A stretch of DNA of 64,000 nt, taken from Erpobdella octoculata (taxonomy: Eukaryota > Annelida > Clitellata > Hirudinida > Erpobdellidae). Positions 1-22,120 of the stretch are shown in pieces (within the stretch, counting starts at the first letter, position 1; each line of letters begins with the position of its first letter). The DNA lies in the NCBI GenBank assembly GCA_963978895.1, contig OZ022238.1, positions 37,637,270-37,701,269 of the forward strand. Reading direction: 5' to 3'. The notes under the pieces are model-generated. The model was not told where the DNA came from. It searched no databases and saw nothing but the letters and a program-made list of their open reading frames with translations. A program made the position numbers and the translations under genes.

Positions 1-305
1 CATACTTACATACACACATACATACATACATACATACATACATACATACATACATACATACATACATACATACATACATACATACATACATACATACATA
101 CATACATACATACATACATACATACATACATACATACATACATACATACATACATACATACATACATACATACATACATACATACATACATACATACATA
201 CATACATACATACATACATACATACATACATACATACATACATACATACATACATACATAAATACATATATACATATATACATACATACATACATACATA
301 CACAC
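1..305. repeat. (TACA)n tetranucleotide microsatellite
   Basis: Almost pure TACA repeat from the window edge to about 305, with a few substitutions near both ends. The reading frame across it is only a by-product of the 4-bp repeat. Elsewhere in the window the same motif on the other strand (TATG)n starts at a Helentron 5' end, so this array may also be Helentron-derived, but the diagnostic flank is not seen here. Confidence 0.95.
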
Positions 306-338
306 ATTGATACGCACATATATATATATTTATATATA

Positions 339-516
339 TCTATATATATAAAAATGAATGTTTGTATGTTAATGGCCTTTATGCATTGCTACACCATTCA
401 TCCGATCGTAATGAAATTTTCACACAACCTTGAGAGTCAAGGGGAATCAAATATAAAAAAAAATTTGAAATCCGTCACAAAATGAGTGGAGCGGAGCGGG
501 TGAGCGAGCGAGAACT
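339..516 (+). mobile_element. Helentron-like 5' terminal module, copy 1
   Basis: The block starts CTATATATATAAAAATGAAT and continues with GTTTGTATGTTAATGGCC, an ATCCGATCGTAATGAAATTT segment, and a GAGCGGAGCGGGTGAGCGAG end. The same block occurs at 1671-1812 (reverse), 52459-52656 and 54701-54877. The ATGAATGTTTGT start followed by a GATxxxGATGAAATTT-type segment is typical of Helitron2/Helentron non-autonomous elements. No coding potential. Confidence 0.65.

Positions 517-602
<86 letters not shown>
517..602. repeat. (CA)n/(TA)n microsatellite
   Basis: A short (CA)n tract runs directly into about 70 bp of (TA)n. Confidence 0.95.
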
Positions 603-1066
<464 letters not shown>

Positions 1067-1090
1067 CGAATAAATATATATATATATATA

Positions 1091-1812
<722 letters not shown>

Positions 1813-1866
1813 GATAACTCGGTATATCAATATATCAACATTGGTGTTTAGAAGTGGACTAAAAGA

Positions 1867-2789
1867 ATGATTTCGAAAGCATTGGATGAGCTCTTGATAC
1901 TTGAGTTGAGGCAGGAACTTAAAAAACGAGAGCTCAATGATAAAGGAAACAAGTAAAGGAAAAACGAGTTTTTCAACAAAACTTTTATTTCAAATACACT
2001 CGATTTAGAAATAAGAAAGATGTTCAAAATTTTTTTTTTTTTAATTGAATCATGTATTGTCATCCAATATAAAGCTATGCTGAAAATTTCAGCTTCCTAG
2101 CTAATCAAAAAGCTGGTTAAATTTTACTTGCAAGATTTGCGTTAAGAGAAAGGCACACACACACAAACAGAGATTGTAACCTAAATAAAAGTTTGTAAAA
2201 AGTCTGAGCTCGTGGACGTCATTGGAAGACAATGGATTTGACCCAGAGGAGTACGAGTTCGATACCGGTGATGAATTGAAGGAGGCTCAGAACATGATAA
2301 TAGAAGAAAACAGGGCGGCGCGGGATGAATATAGAGCAGCCATGAACATGATGAGAAAGGAAAACCAAAACGGCACAGCAGGGAATGGAGATAATGATTC
2401 TCTGTGGTCAGGTCGATCTTAAAAACGGAGTAACAGATGCCGGTGCGGAGTTGCTGTCAGAAAACAACAACAAAGAAAATGAAAATGCTAGTGTTTCTGG
2501 CAGTGGTTTGCCTGAGTGCGGACTGAACGGTGCGACTGTTGAGAATTTGGTCGCAGGGATGGCTGAGGCAGTGGTGGACACGATTCTGGACCAGCGTGTT
2601 GCTGGTGAAGAAAATGATGTAGCTTGCTGTGGCAAAATCCAGCTTAAACTGGAGTCAACCAGCTGTGTCTCAGTAAATGTGACAGATAACGGCCGTACAG
2701 ACTGCACAGGTCAGGTGGGTCATGAGGAGGGCAGTGAAAAAAAAAGTGGTCCAGTTTTGTGGCGGGCGCCGCCAGAGTTGGACCTGTAG
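1867..2789 (+). pseudogene. Broken gag with SAP domain (copy A1)
   Basis: The ATG at 1867 opens a frame encoding a SAP-type helix (KALDELLILELRQELKKREL) nearly identical to the start of the intact gag ORF at 60892. It is cut at 1954 by an inserted repeat. Gag resumes around 2202 (SELVD, then EDNGFDPEEYEF from 2222) with a coiled-coil-like EENRAARDEYRAA stretch and a stop at 2422. After a frame shift a second open frame runs to 2789 without a recognisable domain. SAP motifs are known DNA-binding helix-extension-helix modules; here this is inferred from pattern only. Confidence 0.65.
1954..2201. repeat. Dispersed repeat R, copy 1
   Basis: A ~245-bp unit from AAACAAGTAAAGGAAAAACG to AACCTAAATAAAAGTTTGTAA, inserted in the gag frame. 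Similar copies lie at 21855-22120 and 61757-62040, all ending with a short (CA)n then ACAAACAGAGATTGTAACCTA. It has no ORF and no Pol III boxes that I can see. It may be the 3' tail of a LINE or a SINE; direction is unknown. Confidence 0.7.
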
Positions 2790-3470
2790 CTGAGTGTTGC
2801 TGGACTCTGACAGATTTTGAGGAAGTCGTCGGATCCGTCAGAGAGGTTTCAGGGGATTGCTTGATCGAGGATGCCAGAGATGTTTCTGTTGCCGAAAAGG
2901 TTTTGGACAGTTTTGTGTTTGGTTGCGGTGGCTTGAGTGAGGTGTGGCGATGACGCTTGTGGTGTGGCGTCTGGACAGGGTGTTTCACAGTTTTTGCATG
3001 GCGGGTCGGATTTGTTGGGTGGTCATCTGATCCGGGACATTGGGGTGGGGTTGGACTTGAAGAAAAGTATATTTTGAATAGACAGAGCAGAGCTCCATGT
3101 GATGTCTGCTGATCGGAGCGCCTGTGTGAGTGATGCTACCCCGGATGAGTCGGCTGAGAAGGTTGCTGCCCCGGATGTTGCAGAACAGTTTAACAGTTTG
3201 AAGGTGCTTCTACGGATACATGTGAAACTGAGGCCCAGAGCGGTTTTGTTAAAGATTTTGTGTTTTGGTGGTGGCTCGCTGGAGTGGAGCTGGAGCCTGG
3301 GATGGTCGGACAGTTCTGCATTGACGACAGTCCTTTGTTTAAAAAATTGAAAAGTGGTGGAGGGTCGGAAACTGACTGTGCCGCGCCTTACAGTTGCGTG
3401 GAACCGTCGTTAACCTAACGGTGCTCGCTGCGTGATCGACATTCATATATGAAGAAATTCAGAAGTAACG
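2790..3470 (+). other. Decayed internal region of LTR element A1
   Basis: GT-rich sequence between the broken gag and the integrase tail. Short overlapping open frames (for example 2759-2953 and 3099-3350) have coding-like composition but no domain I recognise. Most likely degraded gag/pol interior. Confidence 0.4.
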
Positions 3471-3477
3471 ATTTGGC

Positions 3478-3672
3478 ATGGTATTCAAGCCCACAAAACT
3501 TAATCGGAAGATCGCACAAGCTCCAGAGAGACTGCGTCAAACAGTCAAGAGAATTGGCCATGTCGTTTGTGAATTGCGGTCAAGGCTACAAGTGAAGATC
3601 AAGGTATTCTGTGTTCGTTGCCTTGCCAGACGTTTCAAAGACGATTATGCTGTTCGGGACGAACAGAATTAA
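3478..3672 (+). pseudogene. Integrase C-terminal fragment (LTR element A1)
   Basis: A 64-codon frame ending VRDEQN. It matches the end of the frame at 26520-26676 over LRQTVKRIGHVVCELRSR and KIKVFCV. In the gypsy element of this window the corresponding end of pol is MKVIHVDRLAKYYGG just before the LTR, so this is the extreme C-terminus of integrase. The stop overlaps a purine-rich tract and the LTR begins about 12 bp later. Confidence 0.65.
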
Positions 3673-3769
3673 GAAGGGAGTAATATTGTAATCTATGGTC
3701 ATATGGCTTTGGCTTTTTCCATCTATTGATATCCCGACAAGTATTTTCAAATATAAGGGCAGGTAGGGT

Positions 3770-4851
3770 CAGTGGCGGATCCTAGTCATCTAATAGGGGG
3801 GCTATTTTAAGGTTTCAGCGGCAAAAAATGTTTTTCTTTACAAAATTACAAATTCAGCGACAAAAAAGTTTAGATTTAGTTGACGCAAGAAATTGCATTA
3901 AAAAACTGTTGAATGTTTTAGAACAAAAAAGAGAAAACTGCAAAAATATGTTTGCGGAAATTTGTAAAGCAGCAGAAAAAACAATAATTGAAAAAAACTA
4001 GCTTTACGTATAAAATGATAGTGCAACAACAGACAGGCGGGAAAACTTACCGTCGGATACATTGGAAGAATATTACAGGCGATCAATTAATCAATTTACA
4101 TCCCTCTTCTTGATGCACTGATATTGAACATAAATACTTGTTTTACTAAAACAAATTCTGCAGTGTTTTCAAATCTATTCATTGATGCCAGAAAATATTA
4201 TTAAACTAAATCATAAAGGTGTTGGTTAAACTGTTTCTGCAATCAGTAATGTCTATGGCACCATTCTTTGACTTAGTATCCAACACTTACCAGCAGTTGA
4301 ATTGATATCGGAAGTTGAACTTTGGCAGATCAAATGCTTGAGAATGAAGGATGAGTCAATTCATTACCTACTGAACTTTTTGTTGTTTTTGATTTGTGTG
4401 ACCAGGTGCAATATTCAATCACTCATAAATTGTTCCAAATTATTAAAACATGTCCTGTTAGTGTTGCCAGTGCTGAATGTTAGTTTCTCAACTCTACGAA
4501 AAATTAAAACCTGGCTGAAAACACGAATGACAGAAGAGAGACTAGTGGGATTAGCACTACTTATTGTGCATATAGACATTTGTGTAAATCCTGAAAATGT
4601 GATCGAACGTTTTGCAAAGTCGAAAAATCGTAAACTAGATATTGTGCTATAAATTGATTTACTAGAATACTAGTCTCTAATCTGTATAATTATTTTAAAA
4701 AATTAAGAGTTACAAGTTTTTTATGACTATGTGTGCTTTCTTATAAGCAGTAATAATGGGCTGCAAAAACAAAATTCTTTAATTGTTAAAAAACGTTTAT
4801 ACTATTGTAGGGGGCGATTTCCTCCATCGCCCCCCTATGGATCCGTCACTG
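3770..4851 (+). mobile_element. hAT transposon remnant with CAGTGGCGGATCC termini
   Basis: Inverted termini CAGTGGCGGATCC at 3770 and GGATCCGTCACTG ending 4851 enclose 1082 bp. The flanking octamers GGTAGGGT (3762-3769) and GGTAGAGT (4852-4859) match at 7 of 8, as expected for an aged hAT target duplication. It is inserted in the LTR of A1. It carries only the C-terminal part of a transposase (4302-4652). Termini of the same family also lie at 28704-28743 and 62056-62101. Confidence 0.85.
4302..4652 (+). pseudogene. hAT transposase C-terminal (dimerisation) fragment
   Basis: The frame encodes LPVLNVSFSTLRKIKTWLKT, then RMTEERLVGLALLIVHIDI and NPENVIERFAKSKNRKLDIVL. This is the ZMYM1/TTF-type hAT C-terminal dimerisation region (family pattern ERSFSTLRRIKTWLR...ERLxGLALLHVH). 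The catalytic D/D/E region is absent, so it is a remnant of a non-functional copy. Confidence 0.8.
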
Positions 4852-5061
4852 GGTAGAGTATAGAAAAGACTTATCAAAGCTTTATTCTTTATTTCCCAAT
4901 AAAATACAAAACCATTCCAGAGAACCCGGTATACGATCGTGCGATAGTACATCGATGTTGCTGCTTAATTTAAAGTAAAATAGTTTTGAGTACTCCATGG
5001 TTGGTGTTATTTGATATAATGATAATCATGATAATGATAATGAATCCGAGTTTTATTAAAG

Positions 5062-6571
5062 TGGCGTATGTTCTTCAAAAGAACTTCAAGACCACTCGTA
5101 GACATTAGGGAAAAGATTTAGTGAACAGAAATGTCTTTAGTGCTGTGTGCAAACTGGCTGAACTGGATGTAGAGATGATGTGGAAAGGAAGTTTGTTCCA
5201 CATTTCAGGCCCAATCACGTCGATGGATCTTCCGTCGAGCGTCGCGCGATGAACCGGCTGTGTAGTGAGGAGGCCCCTGGATGCTGATCTGAGTCTCTGC
5301 CGTAGACCTCCTAGCCGAATTTTTTTATGTTTGTGGCTGGCTGAACAAATATTTCGGCTGATATCCGGATTAGCCGAATTTACGCGTAAAATTATTATTC
5401 GGCTTGAATTTTAAATTATCCGGCCGATGATTCAAATTTGTGGCTGATAATTATTTTAAATTAGGCTAAAATTTAATATAAAATTAAATACTAAAGTTAA
5501 TAAAGTTCAAAATTTATTACCAATATATAAATTATCAAATTAATAGCAATTGTCATAAAAGTTAATTAAATCATCAAAAATGTCATATGATAAACAAAAT
5601 TACATCATAAAAAATAATATGACAATTTTTTTTTACATTGCAAATTTAAAATTGTCATGTATAAAAACAATCTGATTTAATTTAGCAGCACTTAAGGCTG
5701 ATCTGCGGCTGTTCATAACTAATCCACGTGTTAATTATCTATAATATCTAATTATTAACTATTAACATTATTAACTATTAACATGAGAAAAGAATTGGAA
5801 TACTTAAATTTATTCCTATTTTAAAGCGTCTGTCAGTAGCGATAATAAGTAAAGCAAAGATAATATAATGAAAATTAGACAACGTAATTGATTTCAGAAA
5901 GAAATTATTCAGGAAATTAAACATTGCACACCAACGCATACATAATAGTTGATTTTGCACTTTTACATTGAAAATTAGTTTTATAATGAGTCAAACGTAA
6001 AAAAAAGTCTAGGTTAAGCTGGCGTTCGGAAATCTTATAGCGGATTTTCGGCGTACCGTTTTCGGCTGGCCGCCGGCTAACCGTAATTTTTTTTCGGCTG
6101 ATTTACGGCGGCTGTAAAAAGTTTGGCGGCGGCCGGCGGCGGCTAGGACTGGCTAGGAGGTCTACTCTGCCGACCCGGTACATTGGCAACATGAGCAAAA
6201 GACAAGTATGGAGGAGCTTGGCCGTGCAGAGATTTGTGTACGATTGTGGAAATCTTGTACTTGATTCGTTGCCGAATGCGAAACCAGTGGAGATCTTTGA
6301 GAAATGGGGTGATATGGTCATATTTCCGAGCATTGTAGATTATTTTGGCGGCTGTGTTGATGAGAGTTTGAAGCCGATCCAGATGACAAGAAGGAAGGCC
6401 GGCTAGAGTTGAATTTCCGTAATCAGTCTTTGGAAGAACCAAGATGGTTATGAGAATTCTCCGGGCGTCAATTGAAAGATGAGAGGAGATGCTGCGAATC
6501 TCTCTGAGAGAAGCATAGCAGGAACGGGTCGTGTTGTAGATGTGACTGGCCATAGAACCGGCGAATTTATA
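5062..6571 (-). pseudogene. L2-type LINE reverse transcriptase remnant, split by a MITE
   Basis: Read on the minus strand, 6571-6165 encodes RT thumb/C-terminal sequence (RRILITILVLPKTDYGNSTL, AARKxxHITPFLKDLHW pattern, KSLHGQAPPYL). It resumes at 5302-5062 with the family-typical RGLLTT and GPEMWNKLPF and a stop near 5100. The two halves become continuous when the hAT MITE 5303-6164 and one copy of its target duplication are removed. This matches L2/CR1-group LINEs. The 5' part, including the RT catalytic core, is missing; the upstream junction at about 6571 meets the MULE remnant. Confidence 0.85.
5303..6164. mobile_element. hAT MITE with 8-bp target duplication
   Basis: 862 bp with termini TAGACCTCCTAGCC and GGCTAGGAGGTCTA, flanked by a perfect 8-bp duplication CTCTGCCG (5295-5302 and 6165-6172). 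The ends are rich in GGCTG/CGGC repeats, and the middle is AT-rich with no coding potential. Its excision would restore the LINE reading frame. The superfamily is assigned from TSD length and the TAG start. Confidence 0.9.
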
Positions 6572-6574
6572 TGA

Positions 6575-7640
6575 TAATAGATGTGGGGAACGGACATTCC
6601 CCCGGACGTTCCCCCCCCCCCCGGGGTAGGACAATTCCCCCCCTGGAGAGAGAATATACTTTTATAGTGGGGCAGTATAGTTGGACTTGCCGACGTTTTT
6701 TGAAGAAAATCCATTTGCAAATGGACGGAAACGGTTTCACAAAATCCACGGCGTTTTCTCATATTCGACAGTGGAGTGACGTCTTCAGAACGAGTCGTGG
6801 TTTTCAGCTCGCCGGAACAGCTACGTCACCTTGCCATGGCCGATCGCTGGTTCATGGACGGCAACTTTTCCATGTCACCCCCGCAGTTCCAGCAGATGTA
6901 TGTGATCCGCGCACCACTCGGCGCTTCAGCCGTATGATGTGTCTACGCACTGCTTTCGTGTAATACGCAGAGTGTGTATGCCACGATGTTGCGAGCCATA
7001 GTTGATCAATGTGAAGAAAAATCTTACACATGCGATCCACTATCGATCGTCTGTAATTTTGAACAAGCAGCGATCAATGCCGTCAATGAAGTTTTTGGAA
7101 CCACGTTAAAGTGCAGAGACGAAGCAATGGCGTCAACCTCAATCCTAAGGGAGGCTCGAGGAGAACCACCAGCCAAGAGAGTAAAGCGATCGACGTAGGT
7201 GCTTCAATCGGCTCTTTTTTCGTTAACGGATGCACGCCGAAAAAAACATAAAAACATAGGAAGATGTCCTAGAGGGTCTAGGACTAGGACACTTTATTCG
7301 TTTTAACAATATTTAACTGTAACCAACAAATGTTTAATAATTTAAAAAGGTGTTTGTTTCTTAGAAAAACTTGTGAAATTTAACTCTGCCTTGTCCTACC
7401 TCGTGGGGTGAGAATTATCATACTCATGGCGGGGGAATGTCCGGAGGGGAATGTACACAATTCACGCACACACATATTTATGGCATGCAAGAAAACACTC
7501 TCGCAAAACCACAAATTCATACTACTACATTACCACAGGGGGGAATGTCCTACCCTGGGGGGGGGAATGTCCTACCTTGAGGGGGTGAAATGTCCGGGGG
7601 GGATATCCTAGGGTCTGTCGGGGGGGGGATGTCCTACATT
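6575..7640 (+). mobile_element. MULE (Mutator-like) element remnant, copy 1
   Basis: GC-rich termini with runs of C/G and repeated GGGGAATGTCC motifs: 6583-6660 has ACATTCCCCC and TAGGACAATTCCCC, and 7430-7640 has several GGGGGAATGTCCTACC units in inverse orientation. They enclose a transposase fragment (6790-7198). A second copy lies at 21015-21700 on the minus strand. Exact ends and target duplication are not resolved. Confidence 0.6.
6790..7198 (+). pseudogene. MULE transposase fragment
   Basis: In the frame of 6974, codons give FMDGNFSMSPPQFQQMYVIR, an in-frame TGA at 6935-6937, then CVYALLSCNTQSVYATML, and later IVCNFEQAAINAVNEVF. This is the MULE transposase core: first Asp in the (A/M)DG(T/N)F motif, second acidic motif in CNFE, followed by AAINAxxxxF. 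It continues to a stop at 7196-7198 via ILREARGEPPAKRVKRST. The third catalytic residue and zinc-finger regions are absent, and the tail joins directly after the core, suggesting an internal deletion. Non-functional. Confidence 0.75.
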
Positions 7641-7978
7641 CAATAGATGTCTATGTTTGATACAAAGATATATAATTTGATCATTGATATAAAATCTACT
7701 ATAGGTTTGAAGTTTTTTGTCATTGGCGACGAATGAGTATTGAATTTAGTATGTTTTCTTTTGTTGACGTGCACTTTTACTTCTATTCACGTGTTTTGGT
7801 TCTTTTTTATCGCAGCGATTTTTTAAAATTACTACAAGCTAACAAGATATATATTTTTAACTGATTTGGTTAAATCCTCACATTAGCAGGTGAAAATAAG
7901 TTGTTCTCAAGTATCGGTGCCGGTTACCGTTAAAAATCGTTATAACTATTACCAAGGCAGTGGGCGCCGGTAGCCGGG
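7641..7978. other. No feature recognised
   Basis: AT-rich sequence between the MULE remnant and the palindrome. No ORF, tRNA or repeat was recognised. Confidence 0.5.
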
Positions 7979-8139
7979 GCAATAAGCGGTAAAATTGCTA
8001 CTGAGCCGGCGGTTTTGCCAAAACAATTGATTCTTCAATCAATAGATAAAGATGTAGGTAGGGATAGGGTTAAGGTTAGGGTTAGGTTTTAATTTTAATA
8101 CGGAACTGCCGGCGCAGTAGCAGTTTTACCGATTATTTC
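7979..8139. repeat. Imperfect palindrome with telomere-like loop
   Basis: About 34 bp at 7981-8014 (AATAAGCGGTAAAATTGCTA...) are the inverse of 8104-8137 (...CAGTAGCAGTTTTACCGATT), with few mismatches. The ~90-bp loop contains GGGTTAAGGTTAGGGTTAGG at 8067-8086, three to four telomere-type units. It may be a small foldback MITE. No coding. Confidence 0.75.
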
Positions 8140-8430
8140 CACGGCAAACCGCCACTGGACTGGAGTTAAGGCAGTTAAGCTGGCTGACTCGATTAGTATG
8201 GGATTAGGTAGAGTGAATGTATGGGTGAAGCTAGCAGACTCGGAAATAAAATTCACTTTAATAAAAAAAAACATCGGTAATAAAAGATGCAGGTCTATTA
8301 TTAAGTTATAATATGCACTCAAATTCAATACACCCACAGAAATTCCGAAGAAATCGAGTTGGTTCTAAACGTAAACAATAGATAGCCTGAGGCGGATGGC
8401 ATACACAGAGCATTCTATAGCGCTTACGTG
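8140..8430. other. No feature recognised
   Basis: AT-rich intergenic DNA after the palindrome, without a credible gene. Confidence 0.4.
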
Positions 8431-8785
8431 AAGTGCTATATCTCAGTAACTATCCACTATTAAGTAGTATTAAGCAATCATTTAAAGTGTCACACAGTCA
8501 TCTAGTGGTTTTTTAATGAACATCTAAAAATCTTTACTAAACCCCTAAGTTTAATATTTAAGAAGTCGTCAGGAAAAGACGCGAATTGCACTGATATGTT
8601 ATATAGTAGAATTGAGAAAAATACTCCTTACGTCAACTGCTATATCTCAGTAACTATCCACTATTAAGCAATCATTTAAAGTGTCACACAATCATCTAGT
8701 GGTCTTTTAATGAACATCTAAAAATCTTTACTAAACCTCTATGTTTAATATTTAATAAGTCGTCAGGAAAAGACGCAAATTGCAC
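8431..8785. repeat. Tandem duplication, period about 207 bp
   Basis: AAGTGCTATATCTCAGTAAC... at 8431-8595 is repeated at about 8636-8785 (AACTGCTATATCTCAGTAAC...), including GTGTCACACA(G/A)TCATCTAGT and AGTCGTCAGGAAAAGACGC. The copies differ by a few substitutions and a 12-bp indel (AGTAGTATTAAG). Confidence 0.9.
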
Positions 8786-9107
8786 TGGCTTTATATCGAA
8801 ATTGGCTCAGGCTCTGCTGTACTAGGAGATAACCTAATATTATATTCATTGTTTTACTTTTCATTTTGTTTTCAACTTTTTTTAGTTGTATTATTATGCA
8901 TGTGAATTATTAACGCAGTCTGTTAAATTAAATGATCACCTCTTATAAATTGATAGTTTTTATCTCACAATTTATTTTTGAAAGCACCAAATGTTAAATG
9001 TGGTCAAAGAAACTGATCAAATGATAACATTGTGTTTTAATATTAAATTTTTTTAATTATTATGTGAAATTGATTCAAATGATTTTATTTATGCTTAGAC
9101 ATTAAAA

Positions 9108-20052
<10,945 letters not shown>

Positions 20053-20068
20053 CATTTTTCTTAATTCC

Positions 20069-20074
20069 AATAAA
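20069..20074 (+). promoter_or_regulatory. ABCF1 polyadenylation signal
   Basis: AATAAA 17 bp after the ABCF1 stop codon, followed by a GT/T-rich tract (GTGTATAAGTGG, CTGTTTTTTATT). This implies a very short 3' UTR. Confidence 0.7.
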
Positions 20075-20514
20075 AGTGTATAAGTGGAATTCCTGTTTTT
20101 TATTATTTTATCAATCTTCTGGTGAGGTTCTACATAACTTTCTTCGTTGGATTGGTTCATTTTGAGGGAAGCAGAAATAAGTCAGTACATTGAATTAATG
20201 TAAAAATGACGAGATCCTTTGTGCATTGTTTAAGACTCCTGAGAACAGACATGAAATGCACTTTTTAGCTTCTTGATTAACTTATTGTCTTTAAGTTTAG
20301 GGATCATGTTAGAGGGGTAGGGTATTTATGGTAATAGCTTGTGAACTGTCAATCAAATGCAACCTTAGAGGCCATCTATATATTGCTTACGGACCAAGGG
20401 TATCCTATCAAAAAGCCGCATGTTAATAAAGGGCGAAACCAAAAATGGCGCACAATAGAAAAGGAGGTGAAAATAAGGTTGTATTCATTGTTTTATATCA
20501 ATGATTGTATTATT

Positions 20515-20890
20515 AAATCCTTTATATTGACTTCAACGTATTTATTTTTTGCTTGCTTGAGCTATACCTTGGGACTCTTTGACACTTAAAAAAAAACTAA
20601 TTTCCCGTTATCCAATCATGCTGAAATTTAATGGGTTTATTTGTCGTCAAGGGCATTTGATAAAACTTTCAGGTCGATTGAACAAAATTAAAATAAGATA
20701 TAGAATAAAATTCATTAAAAACTTTAAAAATGTTTAAAAAGCTGCACATTTTCTGTAGAGAGATAAACCATCAGTTTTTAGTTTATTTGAAGAAGGCGGT
20801 AATTAGTTTTTTAATTAAAATTGTTTTTTCCATATTGATTCGAAAGTTTCTTGTTACATCAATCCTCACATACTTCACATAATAATAAAA
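20515..20890. repeat. Dispersed repeat shared with ABCF1 intron 16
   Basis: Contains TTGCTTGCTTGAGCTATACC, TTTGACACTTAAAAAA, ACCATCAGTTTTTAGTTTAT and GATTCGAAAGTTTCTTG...ATCCTCACATACTTCAC, collinear with 16410-16620 plus 18330-18400. No coding. The class is unknown; an RTE-type LINE tail or SINE is possible. Confidence 0.65.
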
Positions 20891-20904
20891 ATGTTTGACA
20901 AATT

Positions 20905-21013
20905 TAAAGTGGCGTAAGTCCTAAAGGGCTTCAAGCCCACTGAACAGATGCGTCTTGAGTCTTTTCCTGAAGCCTTCGACTGTTGCTGCGGAGGTGACCT
21001 CTCGAGGGAAAGA
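20905..21013 (-). pseudogene. L2-type LINE 3' end fragment
   Basis: On the minus strand the codons read ATVEGFRKRLKTHLFSGLEAL and then a stop. This is the extreme C-terminus of L2/CR1-group ORF2 (compare FRKLLKTELYS at the end of the intact LINE here). GTGG...CCAC and AAGCCC...GGGCTT pairings mark the 3' tail. The rest of the element is absent; the upstream junction meets a MULE remnant. Confidence 0.7.
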
Positions 21014-21299
21014 ACATTCCCCCCTGGGGTAGAGTTCACGTTTTTCTAACAAACACATTTTTAAAAGATTTAACATTTATTGTTTATATTTAATCGAATA
21101 TTATTAATTGAATAGAGTGACCTAGACCTAGGACATCTTCAAAAGTTTTTTTCTCGGCGTGCAGCCGTGAGAGAAAAAATAGTTGATTGTTATGGCTTCG
21201 CGGATCCTCGAGCCTCCCTTAGGATGGAGATTGACGCCATTGCTTCTATTAACGTCCACAACGAGGGATGGTGATGCCCAACAAGGCTAGAGAACCCAC

Positions 21300-21426
21300 A
21301 GTTCCATGAATCGCATGGATTGTTGGCTAGAAAAGCCACAGTTTCATGACTTGCATAGATTGTTGGCTAGAAAAGCCACAGTTTCATGACTTGCATAGAT
21401 TGTTGGCTAGAAAAGCCACAGTATCA
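21300..21426. repeat. 40-bp tandem repeat, about 3 units
   Basis: TGTTGGCTAGAAAAGCCACA recurs at 21321, 21361 and 21401, with the rest of the unit GTTTCATGACTTGCATAGAT. The unit contains a GGCTAGAAAAGCC inverted repeat (GGCT...AGCC). Confidence 0.9.
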
Positions 21427-21693
21427 TAACGAAAGCGCAGTTTTTGAATGCCAACACCAGTTCCTGGGCGCTGGATACGTCTTACTCTTATCGCTCCGGA
21501 TCAAGTGTTCTACTAGATCTTTCAGAGCTTCGTGGCCATCGTCAAGTGATATTTTACCACGAATGTACAGCATCCCACTAGCTACTTTGTTCACCGGTAG
21601 GTAAGCCACGGCATCCAAAATTCTGCAAAAATGCTTTATAAGCTTTTTGACAGCCTTAACACGGAAGAAACTCTTGCAAAACCACAAATTCAT
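21424..21693 (-). pseudogene. MULE transposase C-terminal fragment
   Basis: The 89-codon frame includes KLIKHFCRILDAVAYLPVNKV and DDGHEALKDLVEHLIRSDKS. In MULE-domain proteins the region after the catalytic core reads (R)xIxALAFLPxxxVxxxF..., so this is probably that segment. No catalytic residues are included. Confidence 0.5.
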
Positions 21694-21854
21694 ACTACTA
21701 CATTATTTTATTTATTTTCATCTGTCAGAGAAAACTTCGTTATATTAATTTACTAATATTTGAATTTTTAAACACTAAGTATTAAGAACTATAAACTATT
21801 ATTATATTAAGATATTAAAATTACCTTTATGTAGAATTTCAGCTTGTTTGGGTT

Positions 21855-22120
21855 AACAAAAACAAGTAAAGGAAAAAACGAATTTCTCAACACCAACTTT
21901 TATTTCAAATACACTCGATTTAGAAACACAAAAGATGTTCAAATTAAGTTTCTTTGATTCTTTTAATTGAATCATGAATTGTCATCAAATATAAAGCTAT
22001 GCTACAAGTTTAAGCTTCCTAGCTAGTCAAAAAGCTAGATAAATTTTAATTGCAAGATTTGCGTTCAGGGAAAACCCCCCCACACACACAAACAGATATT
22101 GTAACCTAAATAAAACTATT
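21855..22120. repeat. Dispersed repeat R, copy 2
   Basis: From AAAACAAGTAAAGGAAAAAACG to TTGTAACCTAAATAAAACTA, collinear with 1954-2201 and 61757-62040 with scattered substitutions. Internally CTTCCTAGCTAGTCAAAAAG is shared by all copies. Confidence 0.75.

Larger units (their letters stand above)
1813..4951 (+). mobile_element. Decayed SAP-gag LTR retrotransposon, copy A1
   Basis: The 5' LTR survives only as its last bases (about 1813-1840, ending TATATCAACA). Then come a degenerate tRNA-Leu primer-binding site at 1842-1860, broken gag, the last codons of integrase (3478-3672), a purine-rich tract GAAGGGAGTAA, and the 3' LTR from about 3684 to 4951. Relatives are at 26016-26853 and 60750-61640, aligned by LTR blocks such as ATCTATTGATATCCCGACAA and by gag. 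Most of pol is missing. A dispersed repeat (1954-2201) and a hAT element (3770-4851) are inserted. Cannot be functional. Confidence 0.8.
21015..21700 (-). mobile_element. MULE element remnant, copy 2
   Basis: The minus-strand copy shares several blocks with 6575-7640: the ACATTCCCCCCTGGGGTAG terminus, AGACCTAGGACATCTTC, CTCGGCGTGCAGCCGT, the ILREARG codons near 21220, and a CTTGCAAAACCACAAATTCA block (7496 and 21672). It retains a part of transposase (21424-21693) that copy 1 lacks. A 40-bp tandem repeat (21300-21426) interrupts it. Confidence 0.6.

Noticed and set aside
7900..8340. 80-codon minus-strand frame 8095-8337
   Set aside because: Overlaps the palindrome and has no recognisable domain.
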